Below, one piece after another: positions 50,701-60,459 of a stretch of 64,000 bases of DNA. The notes beneath the pieces are model-generated. The model had not been told where the DNA came from, did no database searches, and saw only the letters and a program-made list of their open reading frames with translations. The stretch covers positions 3,539,001 through 3,603,000 of the forward strand of contig NC_133907.1 of assembly GCF_964199755.1 (NCBI RefSeq), read 5' to 3'. The stretch comes from Larus michahellis (lineage: Eukaryota; Chordata; Aves; Charadriiformes; Laridae). Every line of letters begins with the position of its first letter. Positions within the stretch are counted from its first letter, which is position 1. The position numbers and the translations under genes are program-made.

Positions 50701-53700
50701 CCTCTACCTGCATTATTGCTTCACTTTCTCCTTTGAAACCTGTTAGCTATGAAATTCTCACAGACAAGTAAGCATCATTTTGTTTTTGGTGTTGCTAAAC
50801 ACATATAAAACCATCAGGTTGATATGTATTAAAAACATTTCGAATTCCTACTTACATTTTTTCCACCATAGCAGCCTTCACATTTCATTTTCCCCATATC
50901 TGTGTATAAAATAAATTTTTTAATAAGTTTACCTTCCGCACCACCTCCTCTTCTTCTTGGCGCTTTTCATAATGAGAAAAGTCATCAAAGATGGAGGTCG
51001 TGTGCTTGTAAGTAGCAATAATTTTAAGCACTTGTTTTGCTTTTTCTAAGGGCACCTCCTGTGTGTCACGGGAGTTTGTAACGGGTTTGTTGTCATTGTT
51101 CTCCAGCCTGATGTGTCGGAGCTGGTTGTTGGGCACATCCTTCACAAAGATCCACTTGACATCAAATTTCCCCTTCCACTTGTCCTGAGACCAGACACCT
51201 GCACTGGTGCCATAGTCCACAGGTGATTTCATCTCTGCTACTCCACAGAAGTGTCCACTGCCATTGACACTGAATAGCAAGTAGACTGGACCCTTGCTAT
51301 TCATGGACCGAAAAGCACTGTCCAGGCGTTTGTTGCCATGTTCCGTACTACACCAAATAGAATACTTAATGGAACGATGAATATCATCCTCAGAATAGCT
51401 CTTTATTATGAACACACGTCCATTTTTAAGGTTCCATTCAAAATCTTTAGGGTTATAGCTGTGAGCAGCTTTCAGTTTTTCAAGAACAGGATGGGACTCG
51501 CCACTTGGAACAGGGTTAGGCTGGGTACTGCCAGCTGAGTTGCTCTCGTTACCAGTTCCTCCACTTTGACCAAAAGCTGCGTTTCTGTTGCGGGGAGCTA
51601 CCCAGCGATTTTGGGGTGGCTGCTGAGGGGTCTGATACTGTGGCTGAGTCAATGGAGGAGGCTGAGTTGGAACAGGCTGAACAATTTGTTGCTGTGGCTG
51701 TGGGACAGACTGAGGAGAAGGTATCTGTTGGGGGGCCGGAACTTTTGCCACAGGACCCTTATTGTCCCAAGTACCTATGTCCATATTATGCTTTATAGGT
51801 GGAGGAGGCAACGCTCCTCCAATTACAGGTCCGGTTTTTGTTTTCATTTTAGGCTGTGGTTTTGCAGGCTTGCTAGCTATAGCAGCCCAAGAAGTTGGTT
51901 TAGATACCGGCAAGTTTACATTAGATCCACCATTACCAGAAAGAGCACCAGTCATCCCAGCACTGTTGACAACAGAACCTACTGTTTTCACCGCAGAAGT
52001 TGTAACATCTCCACCAATCTTCAGTCCAACCATTCCCTGTTCAATACTGTTCATTCCAGGAGCTTTATTTAATGTATCATTATGAAATCCCGTTTGTCCA
52101 TCCACAATGGTACCACCCAATGAACTAGGCGGGTAGCTGTAACTGCTCCCATATGCTGAGCTTTGAGTCTGCTGTCCTTGGGATCCACTTGTTCCCCAAG
52201 CTGAGAAGGCAGGATTTTCAGGGAAGAAGTTAAACCGGTGTTGATAGATATTATTTCCCAGACCCCCAGGCTGTCCAAAAACAGCATCGTGCATAAAATG
52301 ATGATCTCCATTACTGAGCTGTCCATAGGTGGTGAGATACGGGATAGGAGGATCTCCTCCTGTAGACCATGGTGCTTCACTGAGAGAATAGGGGAACCCA
52401 ATAGATGGTGGATAGTAACTGGACAGATAGGGATCAGTCATTGATGGATAGCTACTGTTCTGTTTAAGAGAAAAAAAAAAAGGTAACTTCAGATATAAAA
52501 AAACCCTTCATTTATAAATAGCCACAACACTGTTCATCACCAAATAGAAAAGAACAATAAAGACAAGGTAATTTAATTTCTAGTTACAGATCTTAGTTCA
52601 CACTCCAAGAGATTCATGGCTAAAATGCAGTATCTGGGTAGTACCCCAGGACTAGCAGCTCACAACGAGGTTAGTACATGAGATTTTGAAACCGTGTAAG
52701 CTTATTTACATTATTAAGGGTATTTAGGGGCTTCTTCTAGAATTATTTAACCTACATAACCCCAAAATATTTCAAGGGTTATATCACAGTGTATCTTGTG
52801 CCTCACAGAACTAAGGCTATTTAGTATTTCTGGATCACTACATGGGAGAAGTTTTAGATGAAATTACTTCCATATGACAGCACACATAACAGAAAATACA
52901 ACTGCAGTCCTCATTATGGGATTGTTTTGAGGGGCCAACAAGCAAAACATACCTGAAGTGGTAAAACAAGCAAAGGCTACTTCTGACATAGACAGAACCA
53001 CAGTGAGATGCCACGCTAAAAAGCACGCCAATTTTGCTGTAAGCAGACCTAACAACTACAAACTGAAATTAAGGAGACTAGTACACTAGAGACAAATATA
53101 TGCAAACATATCATGTGATATATACCATCCAAACTGATTGAGAAAGACCCTATTCAGCCTTTTGCAAAAGTTCTTCCTCTCTCAGCTGTAAAGTTAGAAA
53201 TGTGCAAGACTGTTTCTGGCTATCCTTCCAAACAGGCCACCTTTTCCACTCTATGACATAAGGGAATGACCAGTTATAAACCAGCAGACCCCCTTTGAAA
53301 TTCTAAGTTTTCCTCCCTTTCAACTGCTTCTTAGACCAAGCCGAGATGCCTTTCCTTCCACTCTAAATCTTCTGCTGACACCTGATTTTGAAGCACTCCG
53401 TATGTTTCTCATATTCAGTAACAAAAAAAAAGAAATACAGCATATTCTAAACTAGGTTTTATTCTTCTTTAAATAAACTTAAAGCGTATGTATTGGAGAC
53501 CTTCCAAACTGACATTCTAACTGTCATTACCAGCAAGGGGGAGGGAAGGTCAACATCTACTGCTAATGAGTCAAACAGCAGCTAAGCCTTTCCTTACTCA
53601 TGGAGAAAGATTATTTTAAGAAAAGGAACTAAGATATCTTTCAAATGTCAACATTTAAAACTTTAAAAAAATAATATCTGTAAAATCATCAAAACTGCAC

Positions 53701-56700
53701 TGGAACTTCAGTCATTTTTCCAAAAATCAGATTATTTCTCAGCTCATTCAAAAAGTGAAGTATAAAAACTCCTTGCTGAAGATAAGCATAATGTTCTGAT
53801 ACAGTAATTTATATTGTTCATTTTTCAATGACTCTCTTCCTTTCCATATATGGAATGATACTATAAAATGCCTCCAAGTCTTACCACAAGTGGTGTTCTG
53901 CAACCACTTCTGAGATTTAAACAGCCCAAATCCAGGGTTATAGATTCAAAAGAAATAACCTCTGCCTCTGTTCATGCTGCCTTTGTTCACATGCAAATTC
54001 TATCATTAACAAGAGGTAGAGAATCCACCTTCCTATGAGAAGATCCTCTAAAATGCATTGAATTTTCTGAGACTCCCAAGCTAAAATAATCGATATTTAG
54101 CATTTGAAAACATCATTTTTCTGAAAGACTTTGAGATTGGTATGTGTTACAGCTTAAAGTGTTAATATTGAGAAAAACGTAAAAACAAATGCAGATGGAA
54201 AGGGAGGAGACATAAATAGTTCTTTGGAGCTACTTATGCTCATATATTCTACAGATTTAGAATTTATTAAGACCAAAAAGAATAAGCCTAGAGAAAGCAG
54301 GTGTTTCGTCCTAAAATATTTCTGCTAAAGGATCCTAGACAATTCCTGAGACTGTCATCTCCTGTCACACACCCTGTAAAGTTTCCACAAGGATTCTAAT
54401 AAGATTAAAAGAAAGTTTCATCCTTACAAAACATTCAATCTATTTTGACTGGCTTTATGTCAGAGTGCGTAAAAGAAACCCTGACAGAAGTCCTTCGCTG
54501 CAACAGCAGTACATTTATTGCAACAAGCTTATCCTTGACCTTTCCGCACCCTTCCATATTTACTTTTTTTTAATTAAAAAAAACCCCTCTAAACCCAACC
54601 ATTCTATTGATTAGGAAGAGAATCCTTTCTCGCAAAGCATACTGCTCGCTACTAATTCCCTGTTACTTATGAATAATCTTCTGATTCTGTATGACGTTAC
54701 ATGGGGATGCCTTTCCCGCTCTGAAGATAACTTTGTATGTGAATACTCGATTTCACTCAGTTCCCTTTAAAAGCATTTCTACTGTGCTTTATAACAAAAA
54801 GCTATCCCGTCTCCAATTTGATCTGTATTAACTGCCGCTACTTGGACACTAGAACCTTTATGGAAAGAAAAGGCAGTGTCAGTACTTAGGAGCAGCTTTC
54901 AACAGAAAGATGGAAGACATTTATATTTCATTTGATTATTCAACATATTCAAGACTCATTTTAAAAACTAATTTCTGTTTTTAGAATATGAAATTAACAC
55001 AGTATTACCAACCTACATTTGATCTTTGATGTCAAATATATTGTTGTATCAGCTGGGTTTTTAATTTCTTAACATATTTTAAAATATCCAGTTGATTTCA
55101 AATCTTTTTTTGTAAGTCACTTATACTTTACAATAATTTTAACAGGCTACATTAATCTGACTGAGTAACTAGATAATAAGGCTTTGTTCAGAAACATGGT
55201 TGTCTTCAGTACAAAATCTCACAGTCCTAATTAATGCTACTGTCACTTTCCACTTAAAACTGTAAGACACCCTACACAATTATTTCTTGCAGCATACCAA
55301 TTTCTTACTGCAGCACAAATAAATCGGTCAATGGAGCTACACTTCCATGTAAGAAAACTTTATTAGAATTACGGAAACTCAACGGTCATAGCAATTTTTC
55401 CATTTAAACCTAATAATTGGTCTTGTTGACAGCTGAGACAAATTTCTTAGAATTAAACTACAATAGATGGTTCTACATTTTTTTCTATATGAAGTTTGAT
55501 GTTCAGCATATTTCACATTAAGAAATCATCTCTTTAAGTAATTAAAAATTACATACAAACGTGATGAAGTAGAATTTAAAAAAAAAAAGAGGTGAAAACA
55601 TCAATTTCTTTCAAAACTAATTTTGCATTATAAAAGAAAATTTTACTTCCTTTTTTTCCCCAAAAAAGTCCTGGTTTTATCCCTACTACAGTACATTAAT
55701 TCCAGAGAAGAGGGAATGCTTCCCATTGAATCATTTTAAGTCTGGAGAACACATCTATGCTGTAGAGGATTAGAAGCATAGCTTGGAAGCCAAAACCCAC
55801 ACAGTGCAGAGCTGAGTAGACAATTCATGCTATCACATGCACACTTGTCCTGCCTTTCACAGTGGTATGTCTCGATTGCTTCCAGGATGGAAACGAGCTC
55901 AAGTACATCTATGTTGTGCTAAAATTTGTGCCCTTCCTGAAAACTGCTATTATCCAAAACAAACTCATAACGCAGTTCCATCCATCTGACTGCCCTAACA
56001 AAAGTGTTTAATACACCTTGAAGATAACTGATACACAGTACCTGAATTGATACTGTTTGCTCTAGCATTCAAGATTAAATCAGTTTCCACAAATGAAACA
56101 GAACAGCACATTATATGCCTTTATTTTTTAGCATGTAGAATAGCTTTCACTTGCAAGTAAGTTCGCTAATGTCACCAACATTAACAGTGGCATTTATCAG
56201 CTTCAGTCTGGATTATAAATTTCCCTTTTAAAACATAAAAAGAGTTAGCCTTTCTTCCAAGAAATAATAATGCGCTTCAGTAGGTCTCTCTCTGAAATGG
56301 TATTTTATATTTGTGAAAGAAAACTTTTTGCATCTCCAGTTTCTATACATTCTGTTCACTTTAAAGATTTGAATGTTAAGTCAAAAATTATTTCAATTAA
56401 AAGTTATTTTCAATTATAATGGTATTTAAGTCATGGATGGTCATTTAACATACATTATAATGAACTGGATTACATTGAGAGTTTACATTATAGTGCCTTA
56501 CACTTAAAATTTTTAATTATGAAGATATTTCAGAGGACATGAAAGAACAACACTATTTGCTGAAGTGCAAAAAGCAAGTGAGACAGCTCTACAAAGCCAT
56601 CTAGAAAGCATCGAAACCAAATTTCAACTTCACTTATTTCTAGGATTATACAAATTATACTAATCAGGAGACCTCAAAAGCAGAACCTTCAGACTCCCAC

Positions 56701-59095
56701 ATGCAACCCATCTATCAAAGAACTGTAAGATCAAATAGTCTGTCACAATCCAACTGTATCAATAACCTGCAATTTGAGGAGCAATCAGCAGACACTAGTT
56801 GGAGCATTAACTTCATTTTCACTTGTGGCCATCTGGATACGCAGAGTAATATTAGCTTTGTGAGCACAAATGCTAGTTGTATTACCAAGTAACACAATAT
56901 GCTAGTCATTTCTTTTTCCATTTCTATTTAAGGAATTTGCTCCCTCAACACAATCCTATGAATTGAGTGCCAACAGCATGCCTATGAAAAAAAAACAAGT
57001 TAAAAATACACTAACCTGATTTGACTGCCCAGAAAGGTAAGGTTCAAAATCGTTGTCATGAACTGTATCCTTCTGATGTAATGAACCATTTTGTACTAGA
57101 AGAAAAAGGTTACAACATATTATAATACCGCTTAATAGCATTTCAGTAAAGAGTTCTACCCTATGTTATTTTATGAAAAGATGTATTTCTTCTTCACAGC
57201 ATGAAGACTCATAAAAAAGTCCAAGGAATAATATTTTTCCCCAAAACATTTTCACTTTGTATTATTGCTTATAAAATGGATTTTGAGTAAATTTAAAAAT
57301 TAAAAAAAAAAATCGAGTCAAGAGTGAATACACAATTCATGTGAGTTACCTCTGAACAAAAAAATAATTACTGACAAGAATTTTGTGAAAAATATTGGGA
57401 AAAAACATCTATTGTTCTGGTCCATAATTAGAACTCCCAGAAACTAATTCACAGTTCTGCCAGCACGTGTTATTCACTGCTTGCTTAAATTAAGTTGGCT
57501 AAAATAAGATGAGGTGAGGTTACATTTAGTTACGAAATAATGACTGGTAAGTGCCTTGATATCCTGACATTTTCAGGAAAATTTAAGTCTCAACTTTCTC
57601 ATGTGCAAGAGAGATATCTGCCATAATCAAACGCCTACTTAAGCAGAAATTAATGTCTGAAAATTATTCAAAACACATTACTGAAAGATATACAAAATTA
57701 AAACTGTTATTAGGTCACTTCAAATAATTTCATTTGCTGTAAATTTAAGAAAACAAGGTCAAACACATTATGCGATAATTGCTTTGTTTACCTTTTTCAT
57801 GGAACAGCTAAACTAAATGAAAAGTAACACTACACCAAATAGGATGTTTAGCAAACAAGCTTGGGAATTTACCAGAATATTTCTGCAAAGTTTGTCAGGG
57901 AGAGTAGAGGTAAAAGACTTATTTACAAACATAGGAAACAGCATCAAACTTTCTCTAACTAGAAGTAGCTGAATTTTTACGGCAGGTTAAGTTATATTAA
58001 AAAGCATAAGTTGAATATTGTTAGTTTCTAAGCCTAAACAGTTACACACATATTAGAACTCACAGTAATAATCAAGGTATTTTCTTAGATGACTTGTTAT
58101 TATGTTCAATTTCAAATGAAGCAACAGAGTTATCAAAAAAGGCTTATTGTCTCATTGGAAGTTAACTATCTTTTATTTAAAATTCCTTAAATAATTAAGT
58201 TTGTGAGCTTATATATGACAGCTAGAACATCTATCAGTCAACAGCAAACTAGTAACACAATTGTATTCATAAAGCAGGAAGAAACTATGCAAAACCATGT
58301 AAAAATATATATTGAATAGGTATATCCTTGTGACTTTATGTAGAAATCTGCTTTATTTTAAGGAAAGGAAGAGCATTATTATGTTTATACTAACCGATAG
58401 CCCTTCCCACTGTAAACTCAGTAGCATGAAGTGGGATGCAAGCAAGCTTGTATGAGTAAGAGTTTAATGCTCCTTTTGAAACAAAGCACAAGTTCCTTTG
58501 TTCCAGATGTTATCCATACGGACTAAGAGCAATACCTTTCTGCTCACCTACAGCTACCTGCGTAATTCATCTGTTATAGTAACAATTTAAACGACCAGAT
58601 CTCAACATGATCCTCACCTTTATTATCCTGTCCTTTCGGTCTCTGGGAAGCCATGGCACATGATTGGGTAAATGAAAAAAAAAAAAAAAGAGAGAGAGAG
58701 GAGAAATAAAAAAGTTAATTTTAGAAAAACGCTTATATTGTCACTGCAAAACGCACAGCTTTTGAGAAGGGATAGGAGGCTGATAAAAACGGTTAACAAC
58801 ACACCAGGGCTTGTTTAAACTGGGGCTGAGGAGCATGTTTCACGTATCGCTCAGCATTGGCCTTCCTTAGAAATGGCTCCGGCTCTCCAAAGGCAGTGGG
58901 AACGTGCTGTGCCCACGGGGGAAGCGAACGAGAAAAATGAAGCTCCAAAGAAGCCGGGAGGGAGAGAAAAAGCCTCTCCCGGGCCAGATGCAGGCACCGG
59001 CCTGCAGGGGAAACCCCCCGCCGGCGGGCGGGGAGGCGGCAGGCCCCGCGCTCCGCTTCGCCGCTTACCTGAGGGTCAACGCTTGTGGCAGACAT
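44681..59095 (-). CDS. YTHDF1: YTHDF1, m6A reader protein (five coding exons, 561 aa)
   Basis: Cytoplasmic reader that binds N6-methyladenosine in mRNA and influences translation and decay (family knowledge). The joined exons 59095-59069, 58642-58618, 57095-57016, 52459-50933 and 44707-44681 keep phase and give 561 codons plus a TAA stop; I recall human YTHDF1 as 559 residues. The N-terminal two thirds is low-complexity, rich in Y, G, S, P and Q, with a P/Q-rich stretch at about residues 281-328. The YTH domain lies at about 391-525, and the aromatic cage that holds m6A is intact as W413, W467 and W472. The motifs [13 protein letters not shown] and [19 protein letters not shown] separate YTHDF1 from YTHDF2 and YTHDF3. 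No frameshift or internal stop is seen. The start codon is the conserved MSATSVD start, with A at -3. The gene model is by eye, without transcript data. Confidence 0.97.
44708..50932 (-). other. YTHDF1: YTHDF1 intron 4 (6.2 kb)
   Basis: GT-AG intron, AT-rich, with no other gene seen on either strand. It contains short homopolymers (T8A12 near 46258) and an 11-bp inverted repeat at 49968-49993. Confidence 0.85.
50933..52459 (-). CDS. YTHDF1: YTHDF1 coding exon 4 (main exon with YTH domain)
   Basis: This 1527-nt exon encodes 509 residues (45-553): the Y/G/S/P/Q-rich low-complexity region and the whole YTH domain. It begins [12 protein letters not shown] after an acceptor with a strong pyrimidine tract and ends at VVRK before the donor GTAAAC. 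An open frame runs on into the intron for 15 more codons, to a stop at 50885-50887. That extension differs from the conserved C terminus and is intronic in the spliced model. Confidence 0.97.
52460..57015 (-). other. YTHDF1: YTHDF1 intron 3 (4.6 kb)
   Basis: GT-AG intron between exons 3 and 4, strongly AT-rich. No ORF of substance, recognisable repeat family or RNA gene was seen by eye. Confidence 0.85.
57016..57095 (-). CDS. YTHDF1: YTHDF1 coding exon 3
   Basis: This 80-nt exon encodes [19 protein letters not shown] and then YLSGQSNQ, a hallmark of YTHDF1. The acceptor is a pyrimidine tract ending in CTTCTAG and the donor is GTTAGT. It enters in phase 1 and leaves in phase 0. Confidence 0.95.
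57096..58617 (-). other. YTHDF1: YTHDF1 intron 2 (1.5 kb)
   Basis: GT-AG intron between the microexon and exon 3. It holds copy A (58261-58360) of a segment repeated upstream of the gene. Otherwise it is AT-rich without features. Confidence 0.85.
58261..58360 (+). repeat. Direct repeat copy A (YTHDF1 intron 2)
   Basis: About 100 bp with roughly 88% identity by eye to 60360-60459 in the same orientation. Shared words include AGCAGGAAGA and TGACTTTATGTAGAAATCTG. Family unknown. Confidence 0.85.
58618..58642 (-). CDS. YTHDF1: YTHDF1 coding exon 2, a 25-nt microexon
   Basis: The exon encodes R-P-K-G-Q-D-N-K plus the first base of a valine codon, matching the family N terminus. It is bounded by the acceptor CTTCCCAG and the donor GTGAGG. 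At 25 nt it is a microexon. Skipping it would shift the frame (25 is not a multiple of 3), so it must be included to make the protein. Confidence 0.92.
58643..59068 (-). other. YTHDF1: YTHDF1 intron 1 (426 bp)
   Basis: Short GT-AG intron, GC-rich on the promoter side. An A15(AG)7 simple repeat at 58675-58703 lies next to the acceptor; read on the minus strand it forms an unusually long pyrimidine tract about 35-60 nt upstream of the AG. Confidence 0.85.
59069..59095 (-). CDS. YTHDF1: YTHDF1 coding exon 1 (MSATSVDPQ)
   Basis: The first coding exon contributes nine residues, MSATSVDPQ, matching the conserved YTHDF N terminus. It ends in CAG followed directly by the donor GTAAGC. Phase is 0 at the junction. 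The 5'UTR continues upstream into the CpG island. A second ATG seven bases upstream opens an overlapping out-of-frame ORF (separate entry). Confidence 0.93.
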
Positions 59096-59102
59096 AATTC
59101 AT
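59076..59102 (-). other. Upstream ORF overlapping the YTHDF1 start codon
   Basis: An ATG seven bases upstream of the YTHDF1 ATG opens an eight-codon frame (M-N-Y-V-C-H-K-R) that ends with TGA inside the YTHDF1 coding sequence. An overlapping out-of-frame uORF of this kind would be expected to lower initiation at the main start or need leaky scanning. It matters only if transcription starts upstream of 59102, as expected. Confidence 0.6.
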
Positions 59103-59839
59103 GTACAGGGCAGCCGTGGTTCAGCAGAGAGGCCCGGGGGAGAAGGCAGGGCCGCTCGGCGCGGAGCTCCGGGGCCTGGTGGAGGGGCGGCGGCGCCTCT
59201 TCCCTCAGGCGGCGGCCGGGGAGGGGAAGGGGCCGGGACCGAGGGAAAGGGGCCGCTGGCGGGCGCGCCGCCGCTCGGCGCCTCCTCGGGGTGCCCGGGG
59301 GGACGGTAGGCCGGCACCGGTGCCGCGCCTCGCCTCAGCCTGCCGGCCCCGTCGCCTCACATGCCCCGGGCCGCGCCGCCCGGGCCTGCCCGCCACCGTC
59401 GGGCCGCAGCGAGGGACGGAGCCGCAGCCGCCAACTCCAATGGCGGCGGGCGCCGGGCTGCGGTGACGTCAGCGCCGAGAGCGCGCGGGGCACGCCGGGA
59501 TGGCGCGGGCGGGGAGGGGGAGGAAGGCGCGCGGAGTTGCCGCGCGTGCGCGGGCGGGCGGCGGGCTGAGGGCATGGGCGGCCCCGGGCGGCCCTTCGCG
59601 CTTCCCCGGCCCCTCCAGTCGGCCTTTGCCGTGCTATGCACGAGCTTCCTGCTCCCCCGGCTCGGCCGTGCAGTCCCAGCCACCGCCCGAGGCGCTGAGG
59701 GACGCCGGTCTCCCCTCACACCGGGCCGCAGGCGGCGCGGATCCGGCCCTTGGGCCTGCGGCTGGGATCCTCTGGCAGAGGGCCACCACCAGCCTGACTG
59801 CTAGCAGCAGTTTTTTATCAGGTCAATTCATTTTATTTT

Positions 59840-60085
59840 ATAGAATCATAGAATGTGTTGGGTTGGAAGGGACCTTTAAAGGCCATCTAGTCCACCCCCC
59901 CTGCAGTAAGCAGGGACATCTTCAACTAGATCAGGTTGCTCAGAGCCTCATCCAGCCTGGCCTTGAGTGTCTCTAGGGATGGGCCTTCCACCACCTCTGT
60001 GGGCAACGTGGGCCAGTGTCTCACCACCCCCATCGTGAAGAATGTCTTCCTAATGTCTAACCTAAACCTGCCCTGCTCTAGTTTT
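59840..60085 (-). mobile_element. CR1 retroposon, 5'-truncated
   Basis: Typical avian CR1 3' end on the minus strand. Read on the plus strand it opens TAGAATCATAGAATG and continues GGTTGGAAGGGACC, then CAGCCTGGCCTTGA and GAATGTCTTCCTAATGTCTAA. The terminal ATTCTATGATTCTA repeat is at its left edge. About 245 bp remains of a multi-kilobase element, inserted 0.1 kb beyond the YTHDF1 CpG island. Confidence 0.95.
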
Positions 60086-60359
60086 CCTTTTCTGTTTTCC
60101 TTCCAGCTGCTGTTTCGCAGAACTTGGGTGAAATCTTGCCCCCCTCAGCATAGGTTATGTTGATTTCAGCAGCGCCAAGAAGTAAACCAGTGGTTTTCAG
60201 TGAGACTTGTCATTTACCTATGCACCCTTCTGAGGGAAGGTGATGAAGCAGTATTGAATAAACTGCCTGAGTTGGGATTGTTCTGTGTCGCTTTATGCCA
60301 AAGTTGCATCTCTGTAATTTTTAGGGAGGGCTGGCTTAAGGAGAAATTAGATGAAATGA

Positions 60360-60459
60360 ATGTGTTCATATAGCAGGAAGAGACTATGCAAAAGCATGTA
60401 AAAACATACATTGAATAGGCATATATTTGTGACTTTATGTAGAAATCTGCTTTATTGTA
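60360..60459 (+). repeat. Direct repeat copy B (upstream of YTHDF1)
   Basis: Partner of copy A, 2.1 kb away across the YTHDF1 promoter and first two exons. Weaker similarity may extend a few tens of bases on both sides. No family was recognised. Confidence 0.85.

Larger units (their letters stand above)
58980..59760 (-). promoter_or_regulatory. YTHDF1: CpG island and promoter of YTHDF1
   Basis: Very GC- and CpG-rich block spanning exon 1 and its upstream side, typical of a housekeeping promoter. It contains a perfect cAMP response element (TGACGTCA, 59464-59471), a CCAAT box (59437-59441) and an adjoining ATGGCGGC word resembling YY1 sites (59440-59447). No TATA box is evident. The transcription start is probably between the exon and these sites. 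Long overlapping ORFs here are a by-product of high GC. Confidence 0.75.

Noticed and set aside
51566-52072. Plus-strand ORFs opposite the YTHDF1 main exon
   Set aside because: Shadow frames of the YTHDF1 coding sequence.
50885-52441. Single-exon YTHDF retrogene or YTHDF2/YTHDF3
   Set aside because: The long frame is one exon of a split gene: flanking splice sites and upstream exons are present, and the signature residues fit YTHDF1.
58904-59569. 221-codon plus-strand ORF across the YTHDF1 promoter
   Set aside because: Arginine/glycine/alanine-rich frame created by the CpG island; it overlaps YTHDF1 exon 1 antisense.
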